Shown here: positions 1 through 6,295 of the stretch, piece by piece
How the letters are laid out: the number at the start of each line of letters is the position of its first letter
How positions within the stretch are numbered: position 1 is the stretch's first letter
The notes under the pieces: generated by a model
Told to the model about the DNA's origin: nothing
Seen by the model: only the letters and a program-made list of their open reading frames with translations
Database searches by the model: none
From: Deltaproteobacteria bacterium
GTDB taxonomy: Bacteria; Myxococcota_A; UBA9160; SMWR01
NCBI GenBank assembly: GCA_029261905.1
Contig: JAJDAM010000314.1
Coordinates: 1 to 7,291, forward strand
Reading direction: 5' to 3'
DNA length: 7,291 nt
Program-made: the position numbers and the translations under genes

Positions 1-1409
1 TGGGCACCGTCACCGCGGATCTGCAGAACGTCAGTCTGCTCGACGCACTCGATCACATCATCACGAACCGCGGATATCGCTACTCGATCGACGGCGGCGT
101 GCTCCGGGTTTCTCGGATCGGTAGCGAGACCCGCATCTACCGCGTCGACTATCCGAATTATTCGCGAGAGGGTACTTCGGATGTCGCGCTCGCGGGTTTC
201 ATCGGCGCAGCGCCGTCCATCGGCGAGGGAGAGGCCAGCGAGGTGGGCGACAGTAGTTTGTCGCGTGTCACGACCACGCATAGCGCGGATTTCTGGACAG
301 AAGTCGAGCAGGCGGTGCGCACGATCGTGTTCGGTTCGCCGGATGCCACGACGGACGAAACATCCACCGAGGGCGACTCCCCGGGCGGCGAACGGCCGAG
401 CCGTCGTGTGTTCGTGTCGCGACAGTCAGCGATCGTTTCGGCTACCGCAGAGCCTGCCATCCTCGAGGCGGTGGAGCGCTACCTCGAGGCTGTCGCCGAG
501 AGACTCGAATACCAGGTGCTGATCAATGCGCAGTTCGTCGAGATCACGCTCGGTGATGACCTCGACCTGGGAATCGACTACGAGGTAGCCATCAAGGAAG
601 CCGGCGTCTTCGCCCGGATGATCACCCCCGGCCTCGCTCCAGCAGCGGTAGCTCAATCGCTTGCCCCGGTTCTGAACGACGGTGGGATCCAGCTGGGATT
701 CGCCAAAGGCGACTTCGGTGCGATCCTGCGCGCGATCGCGACCCAGACCGACGTCCGCGTAGTATCGACACCACGGATCACGACGCTCAACAACCACAAG
801 GCGTTGATCAAAGTCGTACGCAACGAAGTGTTTTTCGTCGGCGAGGTCGAGACCGTCGCCACCGAGAGCGCCGTCATCCAGACCACGGAATTTCGCCCGC
901 AGATCATCCCCGTCGGGGTCACGCTCGACGTCACCCCGCAGGTCTCCAATCGGTCCGAGGTAACGCTCCACATTCGGCCCAGCGTCTCGGAGATCGTCGA
1001 CGTGAAGTTCCAACCTACGTCGGATCCGAACCTGCCGCAGAACGGGAGCCTGCCTGTGGTCGATCTGCGCGAGGCAGACATGGTCGTTCGGGTACCGGAT
1101 GGCACCACGATTGCGATCGGGGGCCTGGTCCGAACGCGGGAGATCGAAAAAGAGCTGCGCGTACCCGGGCTCGGTTCGATTCCCGGCTTGGGAGCGCTGT
1201 TTCGGCGGATCGACAACCAGGAGCTGCGAACCGAACTCGTGATCTTCTTGACACCGCACGTTCTCGATCCGCCACGGATCGAGCAGGTCACCAACATGCT
1301 CGATGCGGACCTCGCCGCGATCGATCAACTCCGGGGCGAGCGCGCCATCTGGCCCTGGTGGCGGCGTCCCTTTTTCGAGTCGTACGGAAACGTGGGGGCA
1401 GTACGATGA
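1..1409 (+). CDS. mshL: Type II/IV secretin, MshL-like (5' end outside window)
   Basis: Outer-membrane secretin, which forms the ring-shaped channel through which a pilus or secreted substrate passes. The open frame runs from base 3 at the left edge, so the true start lies outside; about 468 residues are visible. The first ~35 residues (LLDALDHIITNRGYRYSIDG, then a GTG that is internal) look like the end of an STN/N0 domain. The stretch IYRVDYPNYSREGTS followed by DFWTEVEQAV is typical of MshL. The secretin core has VVSTPRITTLNNHKALIKV (about residues 253-271), the VPGLGSIPGLGALF beta-lip signature (about 387-400) and ELVIFLTPHVL near the C-terminus. An acidic, low-complexity linker sits around residues 115-130. 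The stop overlaps the ATG of the next gene (ATGA at 1406-1409), which indicates translational coupling. MSHA-type assignment is based on recognised family motifs; a GspD or PilQ role cannot be fully excluded. Confidence 0.88.
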   Translation, partial: GTVTADLQNVSLLDALDHIITNRGYRYSIDGGVLRVSRIGSETRIYRVDYPNYSREGTSDVALAGFIGAAPSIGEGEASEVGDSSLSRVTTTHSADFWTEVEQAVRTIVFGSPDATTDETSTEGDSPGGERPSRRVFVSRQSAIVSATAEPAILEAVERYLEAVAERLEYQVLINAQFVEITLGDDLDLGIDYEVAIKEAGVFARMITPGLAPAAVAQSLAPVLNDGGIQLGFAKGDFGAILRAIATQTDVRVVSTPRITTLNNHKALIKVVRNEVFFVGEVETVATESAVIQTTEFRPQIIPVGVTLDVTPQVSNRSEVTLHIRPSVSEIVDVKFQPTSDPNLPQNGSLPVVDLREADMVVRVPDGTTIAIGGLVRTREIEKELRVPGLGSIPGLGALFRRIDNQELRTELVIFLTPHVLDPPRIEQVTNMLDADLAAIDQLRGERAIWPWWRRPFFESYGNVGAVR

Positions 1410-2146
1410 TGCGCTGGCTGACGATCCTGTTCCTTTCCATCGCGGGTCCGCTGTGGAATACCACCGCGAACGCCGACGACCCGATCGTGGTTCCGGAACT
1501 CAGCGAGTACGAAGCGAGTTCTCTCGATTTTCGTCGCGCGCTCGCAGCCGACCGGCGCGGCGACATCGACGCGGCGAGAAGTGGCTACGCGAAGGCATTG
1601 TCCGCGGACTCCCTGTTCGTGGAGGCGATGGTCAACCTGGCCCGGGTCGAACTGACCAGCGGCAATCCGGCCGACGCCCGCGACTGGGTCGACAGAGCGC
1701 TCGTCGCTCAGCCCGCGTATCCGGCCGCGCATGCGCTGGCTGGGGTGCTCTCACTTCGTGAGGGAACGATCGCACGCGCGATCGACGAGTTGCGCTCGGC
1801 GCGCCAACTGGCGCCGAGCGACGTGCACGTGCTGACGAACCTCGGCGCCGCGCTGATCCGCAGCGGCCAGATCGCAGAGGCGCGCGAGGTTCTCGACGCA
1901 GCCCTGCGGATCGATCCGTCCTGTGCCGAAGCGACCCTCAACCTCGCACTGGCTGAGGATCGCGACGGCGAGCCGATGCGGGCAGCCCATCACTACGACC
2001 GATACCTGGCGCTTGCCGCGCAGGGGAACGAGTCGGTCGCGCGAGTACGCCTGAGACTCGCAGAAATCAGTGACACGGGGGGCTCTCAGTCGCGCCCCGG
2101 AGTCGGTTCGGGATTGGATTCACGTACTCCATTGTGGAGACATTGA
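1406..2146 (+). CDS. Periplasmic TPR-repeat protein (five tandem TPRs)
   Basis: Predicted exported scaffold protein of 246 residues. The start at 1406 is chosen because it overlaps the secretin stop (ATGA), follows a G-rich stretch, and begins a good signal peptide: basic MMRW, a hydrophobic core, then a likely cleavage after TANA (residue 23). A second in-frame ATG follows immediately. The mature part is five exactly 34-residue TPR units at residues 38-71, 72-105, 106-139, 140-173 and 174-207, with the usual pattern (for example LGAALIRSGQIAEAREVLDA and ALRIDPSC). A Gly/Ser/Arg-rich tail without repeats follows. TPR proteins often assist secretin assembly or pilus biogenesis (PilF/PilW-like pilotins, MshN), and the position between a secretin and a pilin gene fits such a job. 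No lipobox Cys is visible at the signal peptide, so it is probably soluble periplasmic rather than a lipoprotein. The specific partner is an inference. Confidence 0.85.
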   Translation: MMRWLTILFLSIAGPLWNTTANADDPIVVPELSEYEASSLDFRRALAADRRGDIDAARSGYAKALSADSLFVEAMVNLARVELTSGNPADARDWVDRALVAQPAYPAAHALAGVLSLREGTIARAIDELRSARQLAPSDVHVLTNLGAALIRSGQIAEAREVLDAALRIDPSCAEATLNLALAEDRDGEPMRAAHHYDRYLALAAQGNESVARVRLRLAEISDTGGSQSRPGVGSGLDSRTPLWRH

Positions 2147-2150
2147 GGAG
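2145..2150 (+). promoter_or_regulatory. Shine-Dalgarno of the pilin gene, overlapping the upstream stop
   Basis: GAGGAG lies 8 nt before the pilin ATG at 2159 and overlaps the TGA (2144-2146) of the TPR gene. Ribosomes finishing the TPR gene would cover this site, so the two genes are probably translationally linked. Confidence 0.7.
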
Positions 2151-2158
2151 AGCAAGAA

Positions 2159-2857
2159 ATGAAAACAAAAAACCATCAGCGCCGGAACGAATCCGGCTTC
2201 ACCTTGATCGAGATCCTGGTTGCGGTCGCGATTCTCGCGATCATGTCGGCGGCGCTGACACCCATGGTGGTCAAGTACATCAACGATGGACGGCGCGCGC
2301 GTGCGTTGTCCGATTCGCAGGCGATCGGTCAGGCGATCCTGGCGTTCAACGTCGACGTGGGTCGTTGGCCTGTCAACGGAGACGCCAACCCCAATGACGC
2401 GGGTGAAATTTCGCGTCTCGTTGGCCTGCCGGCGGCGCAGATCAGTGCCGCCAACATTCCCGGAGGTACCGGAGCGACCGGCGCAGCCAACTGGGACGGC
2501 GGTGGCAGCGGAGGGACCGCGGGAGCACTCGAGGATCACCTGATCCGCAATCGCGCGGGCGCTGTGAACCCGTTGTACGCGGCCAGCGCGACCACACCGG
2601 AACCCCCGGGTTGGAACGGTCCGTACCTGAAGCAGGTGCCGCTCGATCCCTGGGGAGCTCCCTATGTCTGCAACGTCCGGTACCTGGACGGAGCGGGCGT
2701 CAACGGTGTGACGCCGGCAGAAGAAGATCGCCACGCGGTCGTTTGTCTGTCAGCCGGTCCGGACGGCACCTTCAATACCAGCTTCAACGACACCACGACG
2801 CTCACCGCGACCGGTGGCGATGATATCGGCTGGTTGATCCAGGGGGACCGCACCTAG
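2159..2857 (+). CDS. GspG-like type II/IV (pseudo)pilin with prepilin signal
   Basis: Prepilin of 232 residues. The leader is basic and ends in a class III cleavage site, ESG|FTLIEIL, giving cleavage after Gly13, Phe at mature position 1 and the essential Glu at mature position 5 (Glu18). The hydrophobic N-terminal helix spans about residues 14-40. The globular part carries the GspG signature GPYLKQVPLDPWGAPY (154-169), then SAGPDG (198-203) and a C-terminal DDIGW, resembling the Ca-binding end of major pseudopilins. GspG is usually about 140 residues; here the extra length includes a Gly-rich loop at about 101-122. Two Cys (171 and 196) could form a disulphide. The ATG is supported by GAGGAG 8 nt upstream. 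As the last gene after a secretin and TPR gene, it is likely the major subunit or pseudopilin of that machine. Whether it makes a surface pilus or a short periplasmic pseudopilus cannot be decided here. Confidence 0.88.
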   Translation: MKTKNHQRRNESGFTLIEILVAVAILAIMSAALTPMVVKYINDGRRARALSDSQAIGQAILAFNVDVGRWPVNGDANPNDAGEISRLVGLPAAQISAANIPGGTGATGAANWDGGGSGGTAGALEDHLIRNRAGAVNPLYAASATTPEPPGWNGPYLKQVPLDPWGAPYVCNVRYLDGAGVNGVTPAEEDRHAVVCLSAGPDGTFNTSFNDTTTLTATGGDDIGWLIQGDRT

Positions 2858-2883
2858 CAGCACCTGAGTCGAACAAGGCAAAC

Positions 2884-2914
2884 GCTCGGCCGGCGGGGCC
2901 TCCGCCGGCCGAGC
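2884..2914. terminator. Perfect 13-bp GC-rich hairpin between convergent genes
   Basis: The arms 2884-2896 (GCTCGGCCGGCGG) and 2902-2914 are perfectly complementary around a 5-nt loop GGCCT. The hairpin lies 27 nt after the pilin stop and 38 nt beyond the stop of the convergent regulator. On the + strand no T-tract follows. On the - strand the hairpin is followed by GTTTGCCTTGTT, a weak T-rich tail. It is best read as a terminator for one or both converging transcripts. Confidence 0.7.
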
Positions 2915-2918
2915 ATGC

Positions 2919-2958
2919 CCCTGACCCACGAGTCCTGCTCTCCTGTGGAGCGTCAGGG
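2919..2958 (-). other. Second, imperfect hairpin over the regulator stop codon
   Basis: CCCTGAC (2919-2925) pairs with GTCAGGG (2952-2958). Inside it CCAC (2926-2929) pairs with GTGG (2945-2948), leaving a 3-nt bulge. The right arm includes the stop of the - strand response regulator. It could aid termination or protect the 3' end together with the stronger hairpin next to it, but it may be chance. Confidence 0.3.
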
Positions 2959-3600
2959 AGCGACCAACCCCTCCCGAATCGCAATCCGCACGAGACCTGC
3001 TGTCTTCTTTACATTCAACTTCCGCATCAAGTTCGCGCGATGGGACTCGGCGGTGCGCCCCGAGATGTGAAGGTCTTTGCCGATCTCCTTGGCGCTCTGC
3101 CCTTCGGCGAGCCGTTGCAGAATTTCGGATTCACGCGACGTGAGTGCGGAAAGTACTCGGCCACAGAGGCGTTCGGGATGGATCACCCGCTCCATCATGG
3201 CTTCGGCTACTGCGGGAGAGAGGTACTTCCGACCTTCTCGCACGGCTTCCACCGCATTGATGAGTTCTACTGCAGCGCACACTTTCGAAATGCAGGCCGA
3301 GGCGCCCGCCCGCAGCGAATCCTCGACGAACCGCAAGTCCTCTTGCAGTGTCAGCACCACGACACGAACCGAGGAATGGTTTTTTAGAATTTGCGTAGTC
3401 ACCGCAATGCCCGAAAGGCGAGCTAACCACATCTCGGCTACGAGAACGTCGGGAGCGAGCTTCTCCACCTGTTCGATCGCGGTAGGCCCGTCGCAGGCTT
3501 CCCCGACGACCTCGAATCCCGGATGTTGCTCCAGGATCATCCGCAAGCCTTCTCGGACCATTTCGTGGCCGTCCGCCAGAACAATTCGAGTCTGCGTCAT
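2953..3600 (-). CDS. NarL/FixJ-family response regulator with Glu at the phospho-acceptor site
   Basis: Predicted cytoplasmic transcription regulator, 215 residues: receiver domain at about 5-125 and LuxR-type HTH at about 152-208 (LTSRESEILQRLAEG, then RTAESHRANLMRKL). The start at 3600 is preferred over the longer open frame to 3696 because the receiver begins at once (TRIVLADGHEMVREGL) and GGAGGGG lies just upstream on this strand. Receiver residues Thr84 and Lys106 are present, but the phospho-accepting Asp is Glu56 (codon GAG, in PDVLVAEM) and the usual Asp-Asp pocket is Asp10-Gly11. In other receivers Asp-to-Glu can mimic phosphorylation, so this protein may act without a kinase; that is inference. 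It is a paralogue of the regulator at 6296-6934, with the same PRLSGIA-like and AIREG-ending segments. It lies downstream of the receiver-PilZ gene on the same strand, but a 154-bp gap with palindromes suggests its own promoter. Confidence 0.92.
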   Translation of the reverse strand: MTQTRIVLADGHEMVREGLRMILEQHPGFEVVGEACDGPTAIEQVEKLAPDVLVAEMWLARLSGIAVTTQILKNHSSVRVVVLTLQEDLRFVEDSLRAGASACISKVCAAVELINAVEAVREGRKYLSPAVAEAMMERVIHPERLCGRVLSALTSRESEILQRLAEGQSAKEIGKDLHISGRTAESHRANLMRKLNVKKTAGLVRIAIREGLVAP

Positions 3601-3673
3601 CCGCCCCTCCAATCCCCAAAGCGAACGTAGCTTCCGCGGTGTCACGCGAAATACGCAGCACCACGTACGCAGT

Positions 3674-3689
3674 ATCCCGTACACGGGAT
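3674..3689. promoter_or_regulatory. Inverted repeat, possible operator of the response regulator gene
   Basis: ATCCCGT-AC-ACGGGAT is a perfect 7-bp inverted repeat with a 2-nt centre, 74-89 bp upstream of the regulator start at 3600. LuxR-type HTH dimers bind short inverted repeats of this kind, so autoregulation is possible. No binding evidence exists in the sequence itself. Confidence 0.35.
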
Positions 3690-3723
3690 GCGGCACTCGA
3701 GAATTTGGAACCGCGTGGGCGCG

Positions 3724-3738
3724 ATTTCAATTTGAAAT
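3724..3738. promoter_or_regulatory. AT-rich palindrome with a -35-like element
   Basis: ATTTCAA-T-TTGAAAT is a perfect 7-bp inverted repeat in otherwise GC-rich DNA, 16 bp beyond the stop of the receiver-PilZ gene. Read on the - strand it contains TTGAAA, close to the sigma70 -35 consensus, but only a poor -10 (CAAATT) lies 17 bp further on. It is either part of a promoter for the downstream regulator or an operator. Confidence 0.3.
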
Positions 3739-3754
3739 TAGGGGCTCGAACGAA

Positions 3755-4483
3755 CTACCGCTCGGTGGCGAGCAGCCTCGCGACCTCAGTGGCCATTGCG
3801 CGGTGGAATGCCGGCTCTTGTGGATAAAAGAACAGGCCCAGCTCATATCGGCGTTCGGGGCGCGCGACAACCCTCGAGTGTACGATCCGCCCCTCTGCCT
3901 GGTGAATTTCGCCTCCTTGTGCGGGCATTCCGAAGTGCACCGTGACCTTCGTGTTCACTTCGATCGCACAGTCGCACGAGAGTCCCATCCCGCCTTCCGA
4001 AAGAGTGATCGCGCGCGCGGTGTTGGTCTCCCCCTCGATCACGACCTTCACGGGGAAATCGCACAGAGCCCGCCGGTTTACCCGCGCGCCCTTGCCGCCG
4101 AACAGAAGCTGAGACACGCGAAAACGAACGTGCTCCGGCAGCGAATGCCGGTCGACCACGCCGACGACGCCGAGAGCTCGTAGCTGCCACAGGTCGAGTC
4201 CATGCAGACTCGACGCGCTGATCCCCAAAATGGGAACAGTGGAAAGCCATTCCAGTTCGCTGGCCCGACGAAGCGCCTCGAGCATCTCTTCGGGTCGTGG
4301 GTACAAGGGAACGATGATCAGCGCCAGAGGCGGCCCGACGGCTTCGAGTGCTCCGACGAGATCGTCGCCCTCACACTTCACCGCCTGGTGTCCATCCTCC
4401 TCGATCACTGTTGACAAGCGCGTCCGATAGAAACTCGTGTCCTCCGACAGGAGTACGCGCGCGACAGGCCTTTCTGAAGTCAT
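3755..4483 (-). CDS. Degenerate receiver-PilZ fusion protein (putative c-di-GMP effector)
   Basis: Cytoplasmic protein of 242 residues. The N-terminal part (about 8-128) reads as a CheY-like receiver: VLLSEDTSFYRTRLSTVIEE keeps the acidic pair Glu14-Asp15. The phospho-acceptor position is Val58 (codon GTT, in LALIIVPLYP), the Thr position is Ser89, and the conserved Lys appears to be Arg112. It should therefore not be phosphorylated in the usual way. The C-terminal part (about 134-238) is a PilZ domain with the c-di-GMP-binding RxxxR (Arg134-Arg138, RVNRR) and a second motif TLSEGG (160-165), where the usual Asp/Asn of D/NxSxxG is Thr. The start at 4483 has AAGGGG 7 nt upstream. It is divergent from the oxidoreductase-like gene. 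PilZ proteins often steer pili, motility or polysaccharide, so a link to the nearby pilin operon is possible but inferred. Confidence 0.88.
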   Translation of the reverse strand: MTSERPVARVLLSEDTSFYRTRLSTVIEEDGHQAVKCEGDDLVGALEAVGPPLALIIVPLYPRPEEMLEALRRASELEWLSTVPILGISASSLHGLDLWQLRALGVVGVVDRHSLPEHVRFRVSQLLFGGKGARVNRRALCDFPVKVVIEGETNTARAITLSEGGMGLSCDCAIEVNTKVTVHFGMPAQGGEIHQAEGRIVHSRVVARPERRYELGLFFYPQEPAFHRAMATEVARLLATER

Positions 4484-4514
4484 TTCGGAACCCCTTGGTA
4501 TGACACGACGTCTG

Positions 4515-4547
4515 GTCTGTCGCTCATCGATCCGTGATGAATCAGAC
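4515..4547. promoter_or_regulatory. Two-part inverted repeat upstream of the receiver-PilZ gene
   Basis: GTCTG (4515-4519) pairs with CAGAC (4543-4547), and inside it TCATC (4524-4528) pairs with GATGA (4536-4540) around a 7-nt loop, with a 4/2-nt internal loop between the stems. It lies 32-64 bp upstream of the receiver-PilZ start in the divergent intergenic region. It could be a 5'-leader hairpin or an operator. Confidence 0.25.
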
Positions 4548-4571
4548 TTGAATATAAGAAGCCAATTATTC
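4541..4571. promoter_or_regulatory. AT-rich divergent promoter region (tentative)
   Basis: The 243-bp gap between the two divergent genes (4484-4726) has one AT-rich stretch here. It holds TATAAG on the + strand (4553-4558) and TATATT on the - strand (complement of 4551-4556), both resembling -10 elements. No convincing -35 sits at 16-18 bp from either, so an activator-dependent or non-sigma70 promoter is possible. A small repeat GGTCG-TTT-CGACC lies at 4657-4669. Nothing else is recognisable in the gap. Confidence 0.3.
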
Positions 4572-4715
4572 GTTCCTGTTTCGCTTGCCGGGGTGAATCA
4601 CCGACTTACCCATCGCCTGTTCGCACTACACAGAACCGTGACTATCTAGCATGCATGGTCGTTTCGACCGATCCGGACGAACCACGGTCGTGCCGAACCC
4701 GTGATCGGACGAATG

Positions 4716-4720
4716 GGAGG
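4716..4720 (+). promoter_or_regulatory. Shine-Dalgarno that sets a GTG start for the oxidoreductase-like gene
   Basis: GGAGG lies 6 nt before GTG at 4727. The upstream in-frame ATG at 4655 has no such site, and the flavoprotein fold begins straight after the GTG (RHDLIVIGDGPAA). This decides the start in favour of 4727. Confidence 0.75.
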
Positions 4721-4726
4721 AAGAAG

Positions 4727-6121
4727 GTGCGTCACGACCTGATCGTGATCGGGGATGGCCCGGCCGCGCACACAGCCGCGCTCGAAGCGAAGCGGCTGGG
4801 TGCGGACGTCCTGCTCATTCTCCCTCCCGAGTCCGAACCTGGATTCAATCAAGATTTTTCCATGTTGAGACGCTCGCTGGCCTGCAGAATCCTGACCAAC
4901 GGAACGGGAGGGCCACGCGCTGCCCGGTCGCAACGACAGATTCGCCTCGCAGCGTGCGACGCGCTGCGAAGAATCGAAAGCACGGTGGCCGAGCACGTTG
5001 AGGGCCTGCGCCTCGACCTGGAGGAATCGAAGGTCCGACAGCTGCGAAAACCTTTCCGATTCCGCGAGCCCTTGGTTTTGGAGATCGGTTCGGAACTGCG
5101 CAGTGCTGGCGCGGTCATCCTTTCGGAACCCAGCCGGCCCAGGCGGCCGGAATTCTTCCCCTTCGACGATCGCACGATCTGCGATGACGATTCGATTTTT
5201 GAGCGAAGCGAACTGCCGCGAAGCGTGGCTGTAATTGGCGCCAACGAGGAGGGTTGTGAGCTGGCTTCCGTTTATGCGGCCCTGGGGGCTTCGGTCGTGT
5301 TGATCGACCGTCGGGGACAGCTGATGCGGGGGATCGACCGCGACCTCCTGCAAATCCTGCATCCGAGCATGCACGATGCCGGGATCGACATCGTGCTGAA
5401 CGAAGAGATCACGGGAGTCGAAGTGTTCCCGGATCAGCGGGAGCCCTATGCGCGGCTGACTTTGAGCAGCGGAAGAATCGAAGAGTGCGAGTGCGTCGCG
5501 GTTTGCGCTGGGCGCGTCCGAGAACAGGCGCTCCCCGGCGTAGAGGAGATCGAGCTGGGCCGAGATGCGAGTGGGTTTCTCATCACGGATGAGTTCTGCC
5601 TCACCTCGCAGCCGGGCATCTACGGGATCGGCGACGTGAGTGGACTTTCCCGAAATCAGGCGCTCCAGAACCATCTCGCAAGAGTTGCGGTCCTTCATGC
5701 CGCGGGGCTCGACCCGGAACTCGAGGACCAAGCACCGCATTTCGTCCACTCGATTCCGGAGTTGGCGACCGTCGGGCTGAGTGCCGAGGCATGCGACCGG
5801 CTGGACGTTCAGCATGTCGTCGGCGTGACCGCGTATCCGCCGAAAGGCGGTTGGGGTACCGGATCCGAAGGTGGGCTTCTCAAGCTCGTCGCGCACGCCG
5901 ATACCGGTCGGCTCATCGGAGTTCACGTAGTCGGAATCTGCGCGGGCGACACACTGCAGCTTGGTTTCGAATACCTACGTCGCGAAGCGACGGTCAACCA
6001 TCTGGCCGGAGCCATCTTGAATTCGCCCGGACCGGCAGAGGCATACCGACTTGCGGCGCGGGATGCGCTTTCGCAGATGGAGGAACACAATCGGGCGTAT
6101 TCGCCTACGGGTTCTGAGTAA
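4727..6121 (+). CDS. Divergent SthA/dihydrolipoamide dehydrogenase-like flavoprotein, catalytic motifs lost
   Basis: Protein of 464 residues, close to the length of soluble pyridine nucleotide transhydrogenase SthA (about 466). An N-terminal Rossmann motif (LIVIGDGPAAHTAALEA, residues 5-21) is followed by a central one (VAVIGANEEGCELASVYAAL, 167-186), the FAD-contacting GIYGIGDVSG (297-306), HSIPELATVG (341-350), and a dimerisation domain ending in SPGPAEAYRLAARDAL, much like SthA's YPTMAEAYRVAA. The sequence deviates at key points. The third Gly of the first motif is Ala14, and the FAD-ribose Glu at the end of strand 2 is Leu32. The whole GGxCxxxGTIPSKAL segment is replaced (residues 38-52), with Asn41 at the Cys position and Ser50 at the Lys position. 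The middle Gly of the second motif is Asn173. Fold and length are kept, so it may be a pseudoenzyme or a nucleotide/redox sensor, or bind cofactor differently. True transhydrogenase activity is doubtful. It is followed by a response regulator on the same strand, with a 174-bp gap. Confidence 0.82.
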   Translation: MRHDLIVIGDGPAAHTAALEAKRLGADVLLILPPESEPGFNQDFSMLRRSLACRILTNGTGGPRAARSQRQIRLAACDALRRIESTVAEHVEGLRLDLEESKVRQLRKPFRFREPLVLEIGSELRSAGAVILSEPSRPRRPEFFPFDDRTICDDDSIFERSELPRSVAVIGANEEGCELASVYAALGASVVLIDRRGQLMRGIDRDLLQILHPSMHDAGIDIVLNEEITGVEVFPDQREPYARLTLSSGRIEECECVAVCAGRVREQALPGVEEIELGRDASGFLITDEFCLTSQPGIYGIGDVSGLSRNQALQNHLARVAVLHAAGLDPELEDQAPHFVHSIPELATVGLSAEACDRLDVQHVVGVTAYPPKGGWGTGSEGGLLKLVAHADTGRLIGVHVVGICAGDTLQLGFEYLRREATVNHLAGAILNSPGPAEAYRLAARDALSQMEEHNRAYSPTGSE

Positions 6122-6125
6122 AACC

Positions 6126-6147
6126 ACGTAGCGGAATATGACTACGT
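6126..6147. promoter_or_regulatory. Inverted repeat ACGTAG-N10-CTACGT after the oxidoreductase-like gene
   Basis: Six-bp perfect arms at 6126-6131 and 6142-6147 start 5 nt after the TAA stop (6119-6121). There is no T-tract. It could be an operator for the downstream response regulator or a weak hairpin. The rest of the gap to 6295 shows no clear sigma70 promoter. Confidence 0.2.
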
Positions 6148-6295
6148 CGTGTAGGAGCAGGTGTTTCGACTGAGGCATGGATCGGCTGAAAAACATTCGA
6201 GAATGGGTGGAACGTCGGATTGGGGCGGTTGCCCGATGGCCGAATGGATAGAAAAGCCGGCCGAACGGCGAACCTATCGCAGGAGAACCAACAAA

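Noticed and set aside
3601..3696. In-frame N-terminal extension of the Glu-receiver regulator.
   Set aside because: The extension contains the palindrome at 3674-3689 and no domain, while GGAGGGG is placed for the start at 3600.
3077..4183. Long + strand open frame of 368 codons opposite the two - strand regulators.
   Set aside because: It is antisense to two genes with clear domain motifs, has no recognisable domain, and is typical of open frames that arise by chance in GC-rich DNA.
4646..5926. Long - strand open frame of 426 codons opposite the flavoprotein-like gene.
   Set aside because: The + strand frame carries recognisable Rossmann and GD motifs; the antisense frame has none and is low in plausible secondary structure patterns.
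6161..6295. In-frame N-terminal extension of the second response regulator (ATG at 6161 or 6236).
   Set aside because: Receivers of this family begin within a few residues of the first strand, and AGGAG is correctly placed for the ATG at 6296.
6230..6295. tRNA-like stretch (GCCCGATGGCCGAATGGATAG) before the second regulator.
   Set aside because: It resembles a class II tRNA D-arm by eye, but there is no acceptor stem, anticodon arm or GTTCGA T-loop.
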